In this document: piece after piece, positions 46,075 through 55,919 of the stretch
How positions within the stretch are numbered: the stretch's first letter is position 1
Layout: every line of letters starts with the position of its first letter
Source of the DNA: Moritella sp. F3
GTDB taxonomy: Bacteria; Pseudomonadota; Gammaproteobacteria; Enterobacterales; Moritellaceae
Direction: 5' to 3'
DNA: 64,000 nt
Assembly (NCBI RefSeq): GCF_015082335.1
Contig: NZ_BLRL01000001.1
Span: forward strand, 124,001 to 188,000
Program-made: the position numbers and the translations under genes
Notes under the pieces: generated by a model
The model's database searches: none
Told to the model about the DNA's origin: nothing
Seen by the model: the letters and a program-made list of their open reading frames with translations, nothing else

Positions 46075-47742
46075 ATGTGCTCAATATTCGGAATTCTAGA
46101 CATCAAGTCAGACATTAAACCTCTTCGCGAACAAGCACTAGAACTATCAAAGTTACTACGTCACCGCGGCCCAGATTGGTCAGGTATCTATACAAGTGAC
46201 AATGCGATTTTAGTTCATGAACGCCTTGCTATTGTTGATGTAAATAATGGTGCACAACCGCTATACAATGAAGAAAAGACGCACGTACTTGCTGTTAATG
46301 GTGAAATTTATAACCATAAAGATTTAAAGAAAACACTGAACGTAGACTTTGAATTCCAAACAGAATCAGACTGCGAAGTGATCCTTGCGCTATATAAAGA
46401 AAAAGGCACGCAATTTTTAGATGATCTAAATGGTATTTTTGCTTTCGCTTTATATGACGAAACTGAAGACGCTTACCTGATTGGCCGTGACCATATTGGT
46501 ATCATCCCACTTTATACTGGCTATGATGAACACGGTAACTTTTATGTTGCATCTGAGATGAAAGCATTAGTGCCAATTTGTACTCAAATTGAAGAGTTCC
46601 CAGCAGGCCACTACCTCTGGAGTAAAGATGGTGTAGTAACGCCTTATTACCAACGTGATTGGAAAGAATTTGATAACGTTGCACAAAATGGTGGTGATAA
46701 AAGCATTGTTAAAAAAGGTTTAGAAGATGCAGTTAAACGTCAACTAATGTGTGATGTGCCTTACGGCGTATTATTATCAGGCGGTTTGGATTCTTCTGTT
46801 ATTTCTGCAATCACGCAACAGTATGCAAAGCGTCGTATCGAAGACGGTGGTAAAACTGAAGCATGGTGGCCACAACTACACTCTTTCTCTGTGGGTCTAA
46901 ATGGCTCTCCAGATTTAGCGGCTGCGCAAAAAGTTGCAGATCATTTAGGTACTATCCATCACTCAATTGAGTTCACAGTGCAAGAAGGTATCGATGCATT
47001 ACGTGATGTGATTTACCACATTGAAACTTACGATGTAACGACTATTCGTGCATCAACGCCAATGTACTTAATGGCACGTAAAATTAAAGCTATGGGCATT
47101 AAGATGGTTCTTTCTGGAGAAGGTGCTGATGAATTGTTCGGTGGTTACCTGTACTTCCACAAAGCGCCAAATGCTAAAGAATTCCATGAAGAGACTGTAC
47201 GTAAAGTAAATAAACTACATATGTTTGATTGCTTACGAGCGAACAAGTCAATGGCAGCTTGGGGAATCGAAGCCCGTGTACCTTTCTTAGATAAAGAGTT
47301 TGTTGATGCTTCAATGCGCCTAAACCCTGAACTAAAAATGATCACTGGTGACCGAATTGAGAAAAACATCATTCGTGAAGCATTTGAAGACTTGCTACCA
47401 GAAGAAATTGTATGGCGTCAAAAAGAACAATTCTCTGATGGTGTTGGCTATTCTTGGATTGACCAACTTAAAGTGCACGTTGAAGAAGCGGTAACGGACC
47501 AAATGCTAGCAAGTGCAGCATTTAAGTTCCCAATCAACACACCAGATACGAAAGAAGGTTACTACTATCGTGCCATCTTTGAAGATCACTTCCCTGGTGA
47601 CTCTGCAGCGAAATGCGTACCATTTGGTAAGTCTGTTGCTTGTTCAACTGTAGAAGCATTGGCGTGGGATGAAAGTTTCCAAAACAATGCTGATCCATCG
47701 GGTCGTGCTGCTGGTGTTCACAACGAAGCATATGAAGACTAA
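46075..47742 (+). CDS. asnB: Asparagine synthetase B (glutamine-hydrolysing), 555 aa
   Basis: Makes asparagine from aspartate, ATP and glutamine. MCSIFGILDIK places the N-terminal nucleophile Cys at position 2 after Met removal, a class II glutaminase; the pocket includes RGPDWSGIY and AVNGEIYNH. The synthetase domain has the PP-loop LLSGGLDSSVISA, then SFSVGLNGSPDLAAAQKVAD and VLSGEGADELFGGY. Length (about 555) and sequence match enterobacterial AsnB. It has a strong ribosome-binding site and a terminator after it, and is a single-gene unit. Confidence 0.97.
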   Translation: MCSIFGILDIKSDIKPLREQALELSKLLRHRGPDWSGIYTSDNAILVHERLAIVDVNNGAQPLYNEEKTHVLAVNGEIYNHKDLKKTLNVDFEFQTESDCEVILALYKEKGTQFLDDLNGIFAFALYDETEDAYLIGRDHIGIIPLYTGYDEHGNFYVASEMKALVPICTQIEEFPAGHYLWSKDGVVTPYYQRDWKEFDNVAQNGGDKSIVKKGLEDAVKRQLMCDVPYGVLLSGGLDSSVISAITQQYAKRRIEDGGKTEAWWPQLHSFSVGLNGSPDLAAAQKVADHLGTIHHSIEFTVQEGIDALRDVIYHIETYDVTTIRASTPMYLMARKIKAMGIKMVLSGEGADELFGGYLYFHKAPNAKEFHEETVRKVNKLHMFDCLRANKSMAAWGIEARVPFLDKEFVDASMRLNPELKMITGDRIEKNIIREAFEDLLPEEIVWRQKEQFSDGVGYSWIDQLKVHVEEAVTDQMLASAAFKFPINTPDTKEGYYYRAIFEDHFPGDSAAKCVPFGKSVACSTVEALAWDESFQNNADPSGRAAGVHNEAYED

Positions 47743-47773
47743 TACGATTTAGTACTCAATAGTCATCAATCAA

Positions 47774-47798
47774 AACAGCACTCCGGTGCTGTTTTTTT
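47774..47798 (+). terminator. asnB terminator
   Basis: CAGCAC / GTGCTG stem with a short loop, followed by seven T, 30 bp after the asnB stop. Confidence 0.88.
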
Positions 47799-47861
47799 AT
47801 TTATATACGAAAACTCCTAAAAAGACTCATGCGCTTAAACACGAATACGTAAGCATAAAAA

Positions 47862-47892
47862 AACGCCAATACTTTAAGTATTGGCGTTTTTA
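47862..47892. terminator. Bidirectional terminator between asnB and the thiolase gene
   Basis: Perfect stem AACGCCAATACTT / AAGTATTGGCGTT with a one-base centre, bordered by A- and T-runs. It lies between the convergent asnB and thiolase genes and can serve the thiolase gene on the minus strand. Confidence 0.8.
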
Positions 47893-47950
47893 TTTAAAAG
47901 AAGCCCTTTATGTCATAGGACTGCTTAATCAATAAATATAAACAGTGCGT

Positions 47951-49231
47951 TTATTTCTCTAGAATTGCAGTTATACCTTGACCACCAGCGGCACAAATCG
48001 AGATCAAACCACGACCAGAACCTTTCTGATCAAGCAATTGTGCTAGCGTAGCGACAACACGACCGCCAGTAGCTGCAAATGGGTGACCCGTTGCTAAGCT
48101 GCTACCTTTCACGTTTAGCTTAGTCATATCAATTGAGCCAAGCGCAGCATCTAGACCTAGTTTTTCTTTACAGAATTTTTCATCTTCCCAAGCTGCTAAT
48201 GTTGATAAAACTTGTGCAGCGAATGCTTCATGAATTTCATAATAATCGAAATCTTGTAATGTAAGACCTGCACGCTTAAGCATTTTTGGTACAGCATAAG
48301 CAGGCGCCATTAATAGGCCTTCTTTCTTATCCACGAAGTCGATTGCTGCCGTCTCGCCAAATGTTAGATAAGCTTGTACTGGTAAGTTGTGTGCAGCAGC
48401 CCACTCTTCACTTGCAAGTAATACAGCAGATGCGCCATCAGTAAGGTTCGTGCTGTTACCCGCCGTCATTGTGCCGTTAACTTTATCAAAACACGGCTTT
48501 AATTTAGCCAGTTTCTCAACAGTTGTGTCTGCACGTAATACATTATCTTTCGTTAGGCCAGCCATAGGTGACACTAACGTATCGAAGAAACCTTCTTCAT
48601 ATGCTGCAGCTAATTTTTGATGACTTGCACAAGCCAATGCATCTTGTGCTTCACGTGAGATATTCCACTCTTTCGCTGTTACTTGACAGTGATCGCCCAT
48701 CGCCATTTTGGTACGCGGTTCTTTATTTGCTGGCGTTAGTGGCGCAAAGTGTTTTAGACGTAGACGAGATAGTGCTTTCAAACGTTGTTTACCCGTTTTA
48801 GCTCGATTAAGCTCAAGTAATACACTGCGCATACCTTCACTCACTGCAATCGGTGCGTCAGATGTCGTATCAGAGCCACCAGCAATACCGGCTTCTATTT
48901 GACCAAGCGCAATTTTGTTTGCTACTTGGATAGCAGCTGCTAGACCAGTACCACAAGCTTGCTGAATATCATAACAAGGTGTTTCAGGTGCAAGACCTGC
49001 ACTTAGCACGGCTTCACGTGTTAAGTTAAAATCACGAGAATGCTTAATGACTGCGCCAGCAACAACTTCGCCAAGCTGCTCACCACGTAGGTTATATTTA
49101 ACTACTAAGCCACGGATAGTTTCCGTCAGCATGTCTTGGTTACTTAGTTTTGAATATGCTGTATTTGAACGTGCAAACGGGATACGGTTACCGCCGATAA
49201 TTGCTACTCTTCTTATTGTTTGACCTGTCAT
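47951..49231 (-). CDS. Thiolase family acetyl-CoA acyltransferase (FadI-like), 426 aa
   Basis: Condenses or cleaves 3-oxoacyl-CoA with CoA. The nucleophile Cys93 is in YDIQQACGTGLAAAI; GHPFAATGGR supplies the His and CAAGGQGITAI the second Cys near the C-terminus. The RLRLKHFAP segment and overall order fit the FadI subgroup. It is divergent from the FabG-like gene across a 355-bp gap, and with it, the MaoC-like and acyl-CoA synthetase genes forms a lipid group. I leave the symbol empty because FadI, FadA-like and synthetic thiolases are hard to tell apart here. Confidence 0.9.
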   Translation of the reverse strand: MTGQTIRRVAIIGGNRIPFARSNTAYSKLSNQDMLTETIRGLVVKYNLRGEQLGEVVAGAVIKHSRDFNLTREAVLSAGLAPETPCYDIQQACGTGLAAAIQVANKIALGQIEAGIAGGSDTTSDAPIAVSEGMRSVLLELNRAKTGKQRLKALSRLRLKHFAPLTPANKEPRTKMAMGDHCQVTAKEWNISREAQDALACASHQKLAAAYEEGFFDTLVSPMAGLTKDNVLRADTTVEKLAKLKPCFDKVNGTMTAGNSTNLTDGASAVLLASEEWAAAHNLPVQAYLTFGETAAIDFVDKKEGLLMAPAYAVPKMLKRAGLTLQDFDYYEIHEAFAAQVLSTLAAWEDEKFCKEKLGLDAALGSIDMTKLNVKGSSLATGHPFAATGGRVVATLAQLLDQKGSGRGLISICAAGGQGITAILEK

Positions 49232-49586
49232 GGTTTATTCCTTTAATTAAAATGACTTATATATGCCCGTAGCACATTAGACGTAAGATACAATAATGTA
49301 ACATTGTTGATACAAGTTTAAAATAAAAACTCTAACTTGGTTATTTGTTGATCAGAGTGTTATCGTTATGCATAAAGAAAAGGCATTGATTGCAACGAGT
49401 TAATTCACAGCAAATGATCACAACATCAGAATTTATTTATTATTTAGTTATACTATACCGATTTACGATGTAATGAACTGGTCTATTTATTATTACGTGG
49501 TGGCAGATAAGTCATAGCCATCAGATAATTTTAAACACATGCTCATCTTCGATATTCAGGCTGTTCACTATAACAAGGATCAAAAA
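49232..49586. other. Divergent promoter region between thiolase and FabG-like genes
   Basis: AT-rich stretch of about 355 bp with no gene; it should hold promoters for both directions. I found no clear palindrome. AAGGAT precedes the FabG-like start at 49587. Confidence 0.45.
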
Positions 49587-51002
49587 ATGACGGACACATA
49601 CGCAAAACTAGCTAATGGCAAGTGGACATCAGGCTTATTTAAAGCTCTTAATCTTCCCCAACCTGTCACCTTGGCACGATTCACTGAGGGCTCAGATCTC
49701 ATCTCTGGTAATGTACTCATCGGCGCGGCAAGCAATTGCGAATTAGTTAAACCTATAATTCACACACTTAAAGATGCTCAACTCACTATTAGTTACCCTA
49801 ATAGCACATCAAAGTTGGCTAACCTTAATGCACAATTCAATGCTGCATCACTACAAGCCACACCAATCAGTCTAAATGCCATCGCTAAGTCTGACAGATT
49901 CAACGGTATAATATTTGATGCATCAGGGATAAAAACAAGTAACGAATTAAGTGCATTACATCGGTTTTTTCAACCTGTTATTAAGCAACTTGCCCCCTGT
50001 AGTCGAGTGATCGTATTAGGCCGTCCCAGTGCACATATAAAAGAAGTCAGTAATGCAACAGCGCAGCGTTCGCTAGAAGGATTCTGCCGCAGTTTAGCGA
50101 AGGAAATAGGTAAGAATGGCAGCACCTGTCAACTTATCTATGTGCAACCTGGCAGTGAAATGTTATTAGAGGCTCCCCTGCGCTTCTTAACCTCAGCAAA
50201 ATCAGCCTATATCTCAGCACAGGTGATTAACGTAAAACCCGGTACAGTAGAAGGAACTATTAACTCGGCAAAGCCACTGCAAGGAAAAACCGCCCTTGTG
50301 ACAGGCGCATCTCGTGGTATCGGAGCGGCTATTGCTGAGACACTTGCTCGCGATGGCGCACATGTTATTTGCTTAGATATACCCGCATTAAAACAAGATC
50401 TTGAAAAGATAACCCACCGCTTAAAAGGTAATAGTATTATTGCAGATATAACCACTGCAGATGCCCCAGATATTATCGCTGAATTTGTACGAGAACATCC
50501 ACTTGATATCATCGTACATAATGCAGGTGTAACAAAAGATAAAACGCTTGCCCGTATGACAAATAATCATTGGGACGTACTGATGGATATTAATTTGTCG
50601 GCAATGGAAAGGATCAACGAGCGACTGTTAAACGAAGATCTACTGAACGAATACGGCCGTATTATTTGTGTTTCTTCGATGAGTGGTATTGCCGGTAATT
50701 TTGGCCAGACTAATTATGCAACGTCTAAGGCTGCAGTCATTGGCTATGTCGATGCAATGCAAACGCCGCTTGCAGCGAAACACATTACCATAAATGCCGT
50801 GGCACCAGGTTTTATTGAAACAAAAATGACAGCAGCTATTCCGTTTACAGTCCGTGAAGCTGGTCGTCGCATGAATTCATTAAAACAAGGGGGGAAACCT
50901 GTTGATGTTGCTGAAGCGATTGCCTTTTTTGCTCAACCTCAGGCGGCTGGTGTGACAGGTAATACCATCAGAATTTGCGGCCAATCATTAATCGGCGCTT
51001 AG
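49587..51002 (+). CDS. FabG-like 3-oxoacyl reductase of the long two-domain type, 471 aa
   Basis: NAD(P)-dependent SDR acting on 3-oxoacyl-ACP or -CoA. The start MTDTYAKLANGKWTSGL (49587) is chosen for its AAGGAT site; a longer frame from 49539 lacks one. Residues 1-220 or so form a degenerate Rossmann domain (LGRPSAHIKEVSNATAQRS). The second domain is active: KTALVTGASRGIGAAIAETL, NAGVT, SSMSGIAGNFGQTNYATSKA (catalytic Ser, Tyr and Lys), and PGFIETKM. This organisation is that of high-molecular-weight FabG4-type reductases, which give (R)-3-hydroxyacyl products, a fit with the MaoC-like hydratase encoded nearby. Confidence 0.9.
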   Translation: MTDTYAKLANGKWTSGLFKALNLPQPVTLARFTEGSDLISGNVLIGAASNCELVKPIIHTLKDAQLTISYPNSTSKLANLNAQFNAASLQATPISLNAIAKSDRFNGIIFDASGIKTSNELSALHRFFQPVIKQLAPCSRVIVLGRPSAHIKEVSNATAQRSLEGFCRSLAKEIGKNGSTCQLIYVQPGSEMLLEAPLRFLTSAKSAYISAQVINVKPGTVEGTINSAKPLQGKTALVTGASRGIGAAIAETLARDGAHVICLDIPALKQDLEKITHRLKGNSIIADITTADAPDIIAEFVREHPLDIIVHNAGVTKDKTLARMTNNHWDVLMDINLSAMERINERLLNEDLLNEYGRIICVSSMSGIAGNFGQTNYATSKAAVIGYVDAMQTPLAAKHITINAVAPGFIETKMTAAIPFTVREAGRRMNSLKQGGKPVDVAEAIAFFAQPQAAGVTGNTIRICGQSLIGA

Positions 51003-51090
51003 TTTAGTAAATAATGTCAAATAGTTAACTCAAGTATTTCACTTTAGTACTTGAGTTAACTCTCTTGAGATCTGCCACTTCATTCTGATT

Positions 51091-52104
51091 TTATTTTGAA
51101 TTATTAGCCACGTGTTTACTACGGCGGTATTCAATTGGCGTCATTTTTACCCAGCGCTTAAAGGCTCGATAAAAAGTACTTGGTTCAGAAAACCCAGTGA
51201 GATACACAATCTGATCGATAGATTCGTCTGTGTTCGCCAACAGTTTTTTTGATAACTCACAACGGAAATCAGCTAATATTTGATTAAAGTTATAATCAAT
51301 GTCAGCCAGTTTAGCCCTTAACATACGCGGTTTCATGTCAAGTTCCGTGGCGATGCTTTCTAATGTCACCACGCCAGATTCAAGTTGCTGTGCAATCACC
51401 TTTCGTACTTTATCCACTAAATCTTGCAGTTCTAACTTGGCGACTTTACGGCTTGCAAGCTGATCGTGTAACGCGAATAGCTCAGGTTCTGCATGCGAAG
51501 AAGGACGCTCAAGTAAATCAGCATCGAAATAAATATAATTATCTTCTGCAGAAAACTCAATGGGACATGTGAATACGTTGGTATAGGCAGTAATATCTTT
51601 TGGCCGAGCATGAGCAAAGGCTATTTTTGTTGCCTTAAATTCAGATTCTGTCACATATAAACAAAATTTAAATGCGCCTATCACTAAGCAATCGTTCAAA
51701 TGACGATTAGCATCTTCCGTTAAACCATCTAAGTTCACAGATAATCGCGCTTCATTGCCTTCCGTCTTAATAGAGACACTCGCAGCATCACTGATTAATC
51801 GAAAATATTTTGTTGCGCGTTCCCAGCCAGTACCGAACGTCGGGCTACTAAGGAAAAGATACTGTAATACCTGCCCCGTGAAGACGGGCATTCTCTCACC
51901 GAGTGAGATTCCAATGTTAGGATCTTGTGATATGTCTTCTAATACTTGCCAAAAATGTGTCTGTGCATCATTAGGAGTGCGAAGGTCTTTATCATTCAAC
52001 ACCTCTTCACTTATGTTACAACGAGAAAGTACTTCAGTTACATCAATCTCTAACTCTTTCATTGCCTCATAAGCAATGCGTAATAACATACCCGCATCTT
52101 GCAT
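51091..52104 (-). CDS. AraC-family regulator with arabinose-binding-like N-domain, 337 aa
   Basis: Transcription factor of the OruR/VirS-like subgroup. Residues about 15-200 form the ligand-sensing N-domain (PF12625 type; NIGISLGERMPVFTGQVLQY). Residues about 235-330 contain the double helix-turn-helix, ending SIDQIVYLTGFSEPSTFYRA, then FKRWVKMTPIEYR. It is encoded on the opposite strand to the flanking FabG-like and MaoC-like genes and is convergent with the former and divergent from the latter across about 185 bp. It is the obvious candidate regulator for this lipid group, with an acyl-CoA or fatty acid as a possible signal (inference). Confidence 0.9.
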   Translation of the reverse strand: MQDAGMLLRIAYEAMKELEIDVTEVLSRCNISEEVLNDKDLRTPNDAQTHFWQVLEDISQDPNIGISLGERMPVFTGQVLQYLFLSSPTFGTGWERATKYFRLISDAASVSIKTEGNEARLSVNLDGLTEDANRHLNDCLVIGAFKFCLYVTESEFKATKIAFAHARPKDITAYTNVFTCPIEFSAEDNYIYFDADLLERPSSHAEPELFALHDQLASRKVAKLELQDLVDKVRKVIAQQLESGVVTLESIATELDMKPRMLRAKLADIDYNFNQILADFRCELSKKLLANTDESIDQIVYLTGFSEPSTFYRAFKRWVKMTPIEYRRSKHVANNSK

Positions 52105-52288
52105 AATTTATCCACTTTTAGCTCTATTCTTTATTCAGTTAATCACTTTAACACTATCAAAGGTATGAGTAACGAGTTTAGCAGAAGTATTTGACCGAAC
52201 TGCCATAAACCGATTACGGATTCGCCAATTTAACTTCTCAAGTAAAATGATAACATAAATGCAACATATTCTAATGTGAATTATTTCA

Positions 52289-53197
52289 ATGCGGCCTAGC
52301 CAGTTAACAAAACAACCGATCATCTCGCTGTTATATTTGAAAGCAGCGGTCAATTCGATCGTAAAAACGCAGACAAACACTTGGTCGACACAGTCGTGTA
52401 CTGAGCAATTTAGCATTAGTGGGCAAAGAATAAATCCGAAAAATTTAAAGCAGTACATTAAATGTTGCGGATTTAATAGCACAAATTACGTCCCTGTGAC
52501 TTATCCATTTGTGATGACTTTCCCATTATTGATGAAACTAATGACATCAACACTGTTCCCCATCTCCATATTAGGGCTCATCCATTATAGAAACCGCATG
52601 ACACAACACCAACCGATAGCATTAAACGCGATATACACGAGTATATGCAGGCTGAGTAAGGATCGCATAACAGATACCGGACGTTTCATTGACATTCAAA
52701 TTGATGTTTTTGTAGATGGACAATTAGCGTGGGAATGTACATCTACATTCTTACAAAAAACGAAAAAACCAGGCACTGCTCGAGTATCTCAACGCTCCGG
52801 CAGCGTGCAAATAATGAATACAGCAACGAGTAATTCTTTCGAGCCTATTTCATCGTTTAAATTTAGTTCTTTTGACGCATACAAATATGCTTATGTATCC
52901 AAAGACACAAATCCAATCCATTTACATTTTATCCCTGCGAAAATAATGGGGTTTAAAGCATCAATTGTACATGGCATGTTTGCCAAAGCACGCGTGCTCG
53001 CACAGTTAGAAAACTTGATTGATATTCAACATATTAGTATTGATGTTCAATTTAAAAATGCTATTTTTTTACCCGCTCAAGTTTGTTTGAACGTCGTATT
53101 ATCACAGCAGAACAACACATTTAGTCTAACCGACTTAAACCAAGACGTGACACATTTAACAGGTGTCATAACCCCTCTTCTTAATAAAACGAATTAG
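52289..53197 (+). CDS. MaoC-like (R)-enoyl hydratase/dehydratase, 302 aa
   Basis: Hotdog-fold enzyme that reversibly hydrates enoyl-CoA/ACP to (R)-3-hydroxyacyl. The family hydratase-2 segment lies at about residues 195-240, SSFDAYKYAYVSKDTNPIHL, then AKIMGFKASIVHGMFAKARV, with Asp and His as the expected catalytic pair. The N-terminal half is a second, degenerate hotdog. The start at 52289 is followed by a fairly basic leader; a shorter start cannot be excluded. It ends 3 bp before the acyl-CoA synthetase, so the two are surely cotranscribed. Confidence 0.85.
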   Translation: MRPSQLTKQPIISLLYLKAAVNSIVKTQTNTWSTQSCTEQFSISGQRINPKNLKQYIKCCGFNSTNYVPVTYPFVMTFPLLMKLMTSTLFPISILGLIHYRNRMTQHQPIALNAIYTSICRLSKDRITDTGRFIDIQIDVFVDGQLAWECTSTFLQKTKKPGTARVSQRSGSVQIMNTATSNSFEPISSFKFSSFDAYKYAYVSKDTNPIHLHFIPAKIMGFKASIVHGMFAKARVLAQLENLIDIQHISIDVQFKNAIFLPAQVCLNVVLSQQNNTFSLTDLNQDVTHLTGVITPLLNKTN

Positions 53198-53200
53198 CTT

Positions 53201-55012
53201 ATGACTGTTATATCCGGCAAAGATTTAATTAAAAGTACCATCAACCTATTAAAAACACCAAAGCCTATCATTAAAGGCTTGTGGCACTTGCAGCAAGCAA
53301 AACCCGAACGTTTTATGTCTATTGGTTTATTGCTAGAACAGCAAGCCGCCAATAATTCTGACTTGATTGCAATACAATTTAAAGACCAGCGTTATAGCTA
53401 CGACGCATTGAATAAGCAAGCGAATCAATATGCGCACTTTCTTCATGAATATGGCATTGGCCAAAATGACAAAGTTGCGATCATGCTGGATAATAGACCT
53501 GAAACCATCATTATTGCCCTCGCGGTTGTCAAGCTTGGTGCGATTGCCTGTATGATAAACACGACCCAACGGGACTCAATCCTTGAGCATAGCCTCAGCG
53601 TAGTCGATACACGATTACTCATCGCGGATGAATTATATATATCCGCCATTAATAATATTAAAACCAGTCTGTCATCGACGCTACAACAAAATGTCTTTTA
53701 CATTCCCGCTTTAGCTGCATCAGACATGAACGATAAGTATAAAAACATAGCAACACTTGTAGCAAATTATTCAGTATTAAACCCTGAATCAACAGCGCAG
53801 ATACAGCTTAAGCATTGTGCATTTTATATCTTTACCTCGGGTACAACGGGACTGCCAAAAGCAGCAAGAATGAGTCATCACCGTTGGTTTAAATCGATGG
53901 CTGGCATGGGAATGGCTTCATTACGCTTAACCGCTGACGATGTATTGTATCTATCACTGCCCTTGTACCACAACAATGCACTGACGGTATCATTGAGCGC
54001 TGTATTTGGTAACGCAGCGACCCTCGCACTCTCTGAAAAGTTCAGCTCAAGTCGTTTTTGGGATGAAGTTCGTACACATAAAGCCACTGCGTTTACCTAC
54101 ATCGGCGAGCTCTGCCGTTATTTATTAAATGTACCGCCTAACAATAACGACAAACAGCACAATGTAAAAAAAATCATTGGCAATGGATTACGCCCCGAGA
54201 TTTGGGATGAATTCCAGCAACGTTTTGGCATCGAACATATTAATGAATTCTACGGCGCAAGTGAATGTAACCTTGTTTTCACTAACGCTTTGAATTTACC
54301 GCATACAGCTGGCGTTACTCCACTTGCTTTTACCGTAGTTAAATATGATATCGACAATGACGAACCGGTTTATAATGCGAAAGGTAAAATGATCAAGGTA
54401 AAAACAGGAGAAGTCGGATTACTGCTAACAAAAATAACCAAGCGTTCTCCATTTGATGGTTATACTGATGACAACGAAAGTAATAAAAAACTATTTAAGT
54501 CTGTTTTAAAAGACGATGATTGTTATTTTAATACCGGTGATCTCGTTAATTACCAAGGTTACCGTCATATCTCCTTTGTCGACAGATTAGGTGATACATT
54601 CCGCTGGAAAGGCGAAAATGTCGCCACGACGCAAGTTGAAGCGCAAGTTAACGATTTTGTTCAAATTGAGCAAAGTGTCGCTTATGGTGTTGAACTTCCA
54701 CATCACGATGGCCGAGCGGGCATGGTCGCGCTTACTTTGAATTGCCCAATTCATGAATTTTCAGCGTCTGAATTCTATCAACATGTTAACGCGGCGCTAC
54801 CAAGCTATGCACAGCCCATATTTGTACGTCTTCGTGAGCAACAAGACATCACTGGTACGTTCAAATACAAAAAAGCAGAATTGAAAAAAGAATCATTCCG
54901 CCCTAACGCTGCTACTGAGACTGTGTTAATAAAGCATCCAGGTCAAAAAAGTTACACCACGTTAGATAACAACGCGATAACGGCTATTGAGCTTAAAAAA
55001 TTGTCTTTCTAA
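53201..55012 (+). CDS. Fatty acyl-CoA synthetase of the FATP/FadD6 type, 603 aa
   Basis: AMP-forming ligase that activates long-chain or very-long-chain fatty acids to acyl-CoA. The P-loop-like AMP motif is FIFTSGTTGLPKAARMSHHR (near residue 212), followed by LPLYHNNA, EFYGASECN and DRLGDTFRWKGENVATTQVE, the last being the FATP-type hinge signature. Length of about 600 fits the very-long-chain subgroup and not the shorter acetyl-CoA synthetases. Three bp after the MaoC-like gene. A PUFA substrate is possible but not shown. Confidence 0.92.
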   Translation: MTVISGKDLIKSTINLLKTPKPIIKGLWHLQQAKPERFMSIGLLLEQQAANNSDLIAIQFKDQRYSYDALNKQANQYAHFLHEYGIGQNDKVAIMLDNRPETIIIALAVVKLGAIACMINTTQRDSILEHSLSVVDTRLLIADELYISAINNIKTSLSSTLQQNVFYIPALAASDMNDKYKNIATLVANYSVLNPESTAQIQLKHCAFYIFTSGTTGLPKAARMSHHRWFKSMAGMGMASLRLTADDVLYLSLPLYHNNALTVSLSAVFGNAATLALSEKFSSSRFWDEVRTHKATAFTYIGELCRYLLNVPPNNNDKQHNVKKIIGNGLRPEIWDEFQQRFGIEHINEFYGASECNLVFTNALNLPHTAGVTPLAFTVVKYDIDNDEPVYNAKGKMIKVKTGEVGLLLTKITKRSPFDGYTDDNESNKKLFKSVLKDDDCYFNTGDLVNYQGYRHISFVDRLGDTFRWKGENVATTQVEAQVNDFVQIEQSVAYGVELPHHDGRAGMVALTLNCPIHEFSASEFYQHVNAALPSYAQPIFVRLREQQDITGTFKYKKAELKKESFRPNAATETVLIKHPGQKSYTTLDNNAITAIELKKLSF

Positions 55013-55140
55013 CAACAACATTGCAGTATTCTTCCATAATAATTGATCTAGGCGAGCTAAGTCGCCTTTTACCCTTTCATATTGTATAAAACGACCTATG
55101 CTAGCTTTATTATTTGTATCTAATTTTTAAAGAGAACAAT

Positions 55141-55878
55141 ATGACAGTTACAATAGAAGTATGTGTAGATAATATAGAATCACTGCTGACGGCTCAAGCA
55201 TCTGGAGCCGATCGTATTGAGTTGTGTTCGGCTTTAGCGTTGGGAGGCTTAACCGCCAACGCGGGCTTTGTACAAAAATCTCTTGATCTGGCAACGATTC
55301 CTATTTACGCCATTATTCGCCCTCGCGCAGGTGATTTTGTATATAGCGAACAAGAAGTTGATATCATGGTTTCTGATATCAAATTCATGAAGCTACTTGG
55401 TGTGCAAGGGGTCGTTATTGGCGCGTTAACAGCAGATGGTAATATTGACGAGGCAGCTTTAAAACGCTTAATGGCAGCATCTCGTGATATAGGCGTGACC
55501 TTCCACCGTGCTTTCGATTTGTGTAATCATCCACAACAAGCCTTGGAAATCTTAATCACTGCGGGTTGTGAACGTATTTTAACCTCTGGTCAACAAGCCC
55601 AAGCATTACAGGGTTGTGATTTAATCAAAGAATTAGTTAACCAAGCAGATGGCCGAATTAGTATTATGCCCGGTGCGGGTGTAAGCCCTATCAATGCACC
55701 AGACATTATTAGCCTTACGCAAGTAAAAGAATTACACCTGTCAGGAAAAACCACCAGAGCAAGTGCAATGAAACCTAATTCAGCAGTCAAAATGGGCACT
55801 GAATCTGAAGCAGATAGTTTAATATCAGTCACTTGTGCCAAAACTATCGCTGACATGGTCAAAATTGCTAATCGTTAA
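55141..55878 (+). CDS. cutC: CutC-family protein, 245 aa
   Basis: TIM-barrel protein first linked to copper tolerance; biochemical role uncertain. The start MTVTIEVCVDNIESLLTAQA (55141) follows AAGAGAAC; a longer frame from 55114 is not supported. Family blocks seen are GADRIELCSALALGGLTAN, YAIIRPRAGDFVYSEQE, GVTFHRAFDLCNHP and the C-terminal LHLSGKTTRAS. Length is normal (about 245). Single gene. Confidence 0.93.
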   Translation: MTVTIEVCVDNIESLLTAQASGADRIELCSALALGGLTANAGFVQKSLDLATIPIYAIIRPRAGDFVYSEQEVDIMVSDIKFMKLLGVQGVVIGALTADGNIDEAALKRLMAASRDIGVTFHRAFDLCNHPQQALEILITAGCERILTSGQQAQALQGCDLIKELVNQADGRISIMPGAGVSPINAPDIISLTQVKELHLSGKTTRASAMKPNSAVKMGTESEADSLISVTCAKTIADMVKIANR

Positions 55879-55919
55879 GCTAAAGAAACTAACGAATAGA
55901 GTACGACAGCGTCTAAAGC

